64,000 nucleotides of DNA from Lysinibacillus xylanilyticus (lineage in GTDB: Bacteria > Bacillota > Bacilli > Bacillales_A > Planococcaceae). Shown here piece after piece: positions 61,435 through 64,000 of the stretch. Position 1 is the first letter of the stretch. Each line of letters begins with the position of its first letter. Below the pieces are notes generated by a model. The model saw nothing but the letters and a program-made list of their open reading frames with translations. It searched no databases and was not told the DNA's origin. Location: NCBI RefSeq assembly GCF_001183605.1, contig NZ_LFXJ01000010.1, positions 607,891-671,890 of the forward strand, read 5' to 3'. A program made the translations under genes and the position numbers.

Positions 61435-63472
61435 TTTAAAGAGTCCCGTTTCTGAATTAAAGGGAATCGGGAAAGAAACAGCAGGACATTTAGAGGCAAT
61501 AGGCATCGAGACAATCGCGGATTTGTTATGGACGTTTCCGCATCGACATGAGGATTTTCGTTTAAAGGATTTGGCACAAACACCACATAATGAACGTGTC
61601 ACTGTTGAGTGTAAAGTTGAACGTGAGCCGACAGTATTGTTTTTAGGTCGCAACAAATCACGATTACAAGTCACGGTACTAGCAGGTCGACATTTAGTTA
61701 AGGTTGTTTTTTTTAACCAAGGCTATTTGAAGCAGAAGCTTGTACCAGGAGCTATTATTACCATTACAGGGAAATGGGATAGAGGTAGACAAGTAATCAA
61801 TGGAACGTCTGTAACGTTTGGTCCTAAGACAGATCAGGTCGACTTTGAACCTGTTTATAGTTTAAAAGGTTTGATTCCGCAAAAACGTTTTCGTAAATAT
61901 ATGCGCCAAGTGCTAGATGAGTTTGGTGCAGAGATACCAGATGCTGTTCCGCAGCAATTACAGGCAGATTATAAGCTTGCTTCAATGCGTGATGGGCTTG
62001 AGGGAATTCATTTCCCTGTTGATGCAGGACATGCTAAACAGGCTAGAAGACGCTTTGCCTACGAAGAGTTACTAAACTTTCAACTACGTATTCAAGCGTT
62101 GCGTAAAATCCGAAAGGACAGTGAGCACGGTACAGTTATACAGTTTGATTTGCAAAAGTTACGTGTCTTTATTGCATCGTTACCATATGAATTAACAGGT
62201 GCACAAAAACGCGTCGTTAATGAAATTTGCAAAGATTTGAAAGAACCTCATCGTATGAACCGCTTACTTCAAGGTGATGTAGGGTCGGGGAAAACCGTTG
62301 TTGCGGCAATATGTTTATATGCAGCTGTAACTGCTGGTTTTCAGGGGGCTTTAATGGCGCCGACGGAAATTTTAGCTGAGCAACATGCAGAAAATTTGAT
62401 GGAATGGTTTGAGCCATTTGGCGTACGTGTAGCTTTACTATCGGGCTCGACGAAAGCAAAGGAGCGTCGTTTGCTTTTAGAAGAATTGGCAAACGGAAAC
62501 ATAGATATTTTAATTGGTACACATGCGCTAATTCAGCCTGATGTCGTTTTTCACAAGCTTGGTTTTGTTATAACAGATGAACAGCATCGTTTTGGTGTAG
62601 AGCAGCGTAGAATATTACGTGATAAAGGAGAAAATCCAGATGTGCTCTTTATGACGGCGACACCAATACCACGTACACTGGCGATTACAGCATTTGGAGA
62701 AATGGATGTTTCAATGATTGATGAAATGCCAGCAGGACGTAAGCAAATTGAAACACATTGGATGAAAAAAGAGCAATTTGGCTCTGTTATGTCAAAGCTA
62801 GAATTAGAGCTTGCTGCTGGTAGACAGGCTTATGCTATTTGTCCACTGATCGAGGAATCAGACAAGCTGGATGTACAAAATGCTGTAGAAATCTATGAGC
62901 AGCTTGCAGCATATTTTAATGGCCGTTACAATGTCGGATTAATGCATGGTCGCTTATCCGCGGATGAAAAAGACGCTGTCATGCGAGCTTTTAGTGAGGG
63001 AACTATTCACGTACTTGTGTCTACAACAGTTGTTGAGGTTGGGGTTAACGTACCGAATGCAACTTTTATGATTATTTATGATGCTGAACGCTTTGGTTTA
63101 GCTCAGTTGCATCAGCTTCGCGGGCGTGTTGGACGAGGTGAACATCAGTCATATTGTGTGTTGCTAGCCGATCCAAAATCGGATGAAGGTAAAGAGCGAA
63201 TGCAATCGATGACGGAAACGAATGATGGCTTCCGCCTAGCTGAAAAGGATTTGGAACTACGTGGTCCGGGTGATTTCTTTGGGCGTAAACAAAGTGGATT
63301 GCCCGATTTTAAAGTAGCGGATTTAGTGCACGATTATCGAATACTTGAAACTGCGAGAAAAGATGCAACGGATATGCTTAAGACTGATGCTTTTTGGCAT
63401 GATGATGAGTACAAATATTTACGTGAAATGCTTGAAAATTCAGGTGTTTTACAAGGGGAACGCTTTGATTAA
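61427..63472 (+). CDS. recG: ATP-dependent DNA helicase RecG
   Basis: It remodels stalled forks and branch-migrates Holliday junctions. The N-terminal wedge/OB domain has [17 protein letters not shown] (about residue 11). Walker A is [11 protein letters not shown] (about 284), the DEQH box is [14 protein letters not shown] (about 382) and the conserved TRG-like end is [12 protein letters not shown] with [15 protein letters not shown] 61427 gives 681 aa and the same N-terminal length as B. subtilis RecG. TTG 61406 is the alternative, but GGAGGAG directly abuts it. Confidence 0.94.
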   Translation: MTDLKSPVSELKGIGKETAGHLEAIGIETIADLLWTFPHRHEDFRLKDLAQTPHNERVTVECKVEREPTVLFLGRNKSRLQVTVLAGRHLVKVVFFNQGYLKQKLVPGAIITITGKWDRGRQVINGTSVTFGPKTDQVDFEPVYSLKGLIPQKRFRKYMRQVLDEFGAEIPDAVPQQLQADYKLASMRDGLEGIHFPVDAGHAKQARRRFAYEELLNFQLRIQALRKIRKDSEHGTVIQFDLQKLRVFIASLPYELTGAQKRVVNEICKDLKEPHRMNRLLQGDVGSGKTVVAAICLYAAVTAGFQGALMAPTEILAEQHAENLMEWFEPFGVRVALLSGSTKAKERRLLLEELANGNIDILIGTHALIQPDVVFHKLGFVITDEQHRFGVEQRRILRDKGENPDVLFMTATPIPRTLAITAFGEMDVSMIDEMPAGRKQIETHWMKKEQFGSVMSKLELELAAGRQAYAICPLIEESDKLDVQNAVEIYEQLAAYFNGRYNVGLMHGRLSADEKDAVMRAFSEGTIHVLVSTTVVEVGVNVPNATFMIIYDAERFGLAQLHQLRGRVGRGEHQSYCVLLADPKSDEGKERMQSMTETNDGFRLAEKDLELRGPGDFFGRKQSGLPDFKVADLVHDYRILETARKDATDMLKTDAFWHDDEYKYLREMLENSGVLQGERFD

Positions 63473-63495
63473 CTGAATTTTTGATGCTCAATTAG

Positions 63496-63540
63496 GAATG
63501 TGAGCGCTTGTTTTTAAAACAAGTCTTGCATTCTTTTTTT
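63496..63540 (+). terminator. Terminator of recG
   Basis: GAATG...CTTGTTTT pairs with AAAACAAG...CATTC with an internal mismatch, then a seven-T run ending at 63540. It overlaps the fapR -35 box. Confidence 0.8.
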
Positions 63541-63554
63541 ATACTCTATATACT
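63526..63554 (+). promoter_or_regulatory. Sigma-A promoter of fapR
   Basis: TTGCAT (63526-63531) and TATACT (63549-63554) are exactly 17 bp apart. The predicted start is near 63561, within the FapR operator. Confidence 0.72.
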
Positions 63555-63557
63555 GAT

Positions 63558-63579
63558 ATTAGTACCAAGTGCTAATAAC
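63558..63579. promoter_or_regulatory. FapR operator
   Basis: TTAGTACCAAGTGCTAATAA matches the known FapR site TTAGTACCTAGATCTTAATA in its half-sites. Its position over the start site indicates malonyl-CoA-relieved autorepression of the fapR operon. Confidence 0.82.
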
Positions 63580-63596
63580 AACTAAAAAGGTGGCGA

Positions 63597-64000
63597 ATGA
63601 TGTTGAGACGAACGAAAAAAGAGCGACAGCGACTATTATCCGAAACGATAGCTGATAATCCATTCGTCACAGATGAACAGCTAGCAACACAGTTTCAGGT
63701 TAGTGTCCAAACAATTCGTTTAGATCGTATGGAATTAGCGATTCCAGAATTACGAGAACGAATTAAAGATGTTGCTTCGAAAACCTATGAAAATGAAGTG
63801 AAATCTCTACCGATCGATGAAGTGATCGGAGAAATAATTGATATTGAATTGGATAATCGTGCATTATCTATTTTTGATGTAAAAGAAGAACATGTTTTTC
63901 AGCGCAATGGCATCGCACGTGGACATCATTTGTTTGCGCAGGCAAACTCATTAGCGGTAGCAGTTATTGACGACGAACTAGCATTAACAGTACATTCTAA
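63597..64000 (+). CDS. fapR: Fatty acid/phospholipid biosynthesis repressor FapR (5' part)
   Basis: It represses lipid-synthesis genes until malonyl-CoA binds. The helix-turn-helix is [20 protein letters not shown] (about residue 23). The hot-dog effector domain has [20 protein letters not shown] (about 105). About 134 codons are present, and the frame runs off the window end; the family length is about 190. Start candidates are ATG 63597, ATG 63600 and TTG 63603 after AAAAAGGTGG. Confidence 0.93.
   Translation, partial: MMLRRTKKERQRLLSETIADNPFVTDEQLATQFQVSVQTIRLDRMELAIPELRERIKDVASKTYENEVKSLPIDEVIGEIIDIELDNRALSIFDVKEEHVFQRNGIARGHHLFAQANSLAVAVIDDELALTVHS

Overview
This window comes from the chromosome of a low-GC, endospore-forming Firmicute of the Bacillaceae/Planococcaceae group. 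Gene order and protein similarity suggest Lysinibacillus or a close relative; the genus is an inference, not something the sequence proves. The spore-forming lifestyle is supported by a spoVM gene in its Bacillus subtilis context. Most genes read left to right and keep the Bacillus order lspA-rluD-pyr operon ... yloC-gmk-rpoZ-coaBC-priA-def-fmt-rsmB-rlmN-prpC-prkC-rsgA-rpe-thiN-spoVM-rpmB-asp23-fakA-sdaAB-sdaAA-recG-fapR.

Region by region: 1-359 is a degenerate 21-bp tandem array. 360-13641 holds lspA, a RluD-type pseudouridine synthase and the whole de novo pyrimidine operon (pyrR-pyrP-pyrB-pyrC-carA-carB-pyrK-pyrD-pyrF-pyrE). That operon has a consensus promoter overlapping the rluD stop and two PyrR-type attenuators. 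13642-14131 holds repeats and a second 21-bp array. 14132-15661 is a cardiolipin synthase. 16531-28700 contains two complete, differently ordered oligopeptide ABC operons: DFBCA on the plus strand and ABCDF on the minus strand. A chemoreceptor and rqcH follow on the minus strand. 33758-48771 is the translation, CoA and Ser/Thr-kinase housekeeping run, ending in a spoVM that must start at CTG. Between rpmB and asp23 (49829-55683) sits an accessory island: an IclR regulator divergent from two pentein-fold guanidino hydrolases, a RocE-like permease and a RocB-like M20 hydrolase. 56271-64000 returns to the conserved order (asp23, fakA, sdaAB/AA, recG, start of fapR).

The least ordinary content is non-coding. 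Two families of structured intergenic repeats recur here. R1 has about eight copies in both orientations, and its stems change by compensatory substitution. R2 has five copies, all in the plus orientation, mostly inside transcription units; it combines an inverted repeat with two or three hairpins. Two 21-bp phased arrays bracket the lspA-to-pyrE block. Other points of note are a CoaBC protein whose CoaB half has lost its usual motifs, a frameshifted GGDEF remnant, and a 29-codon leader ORF overlapping the recG start.
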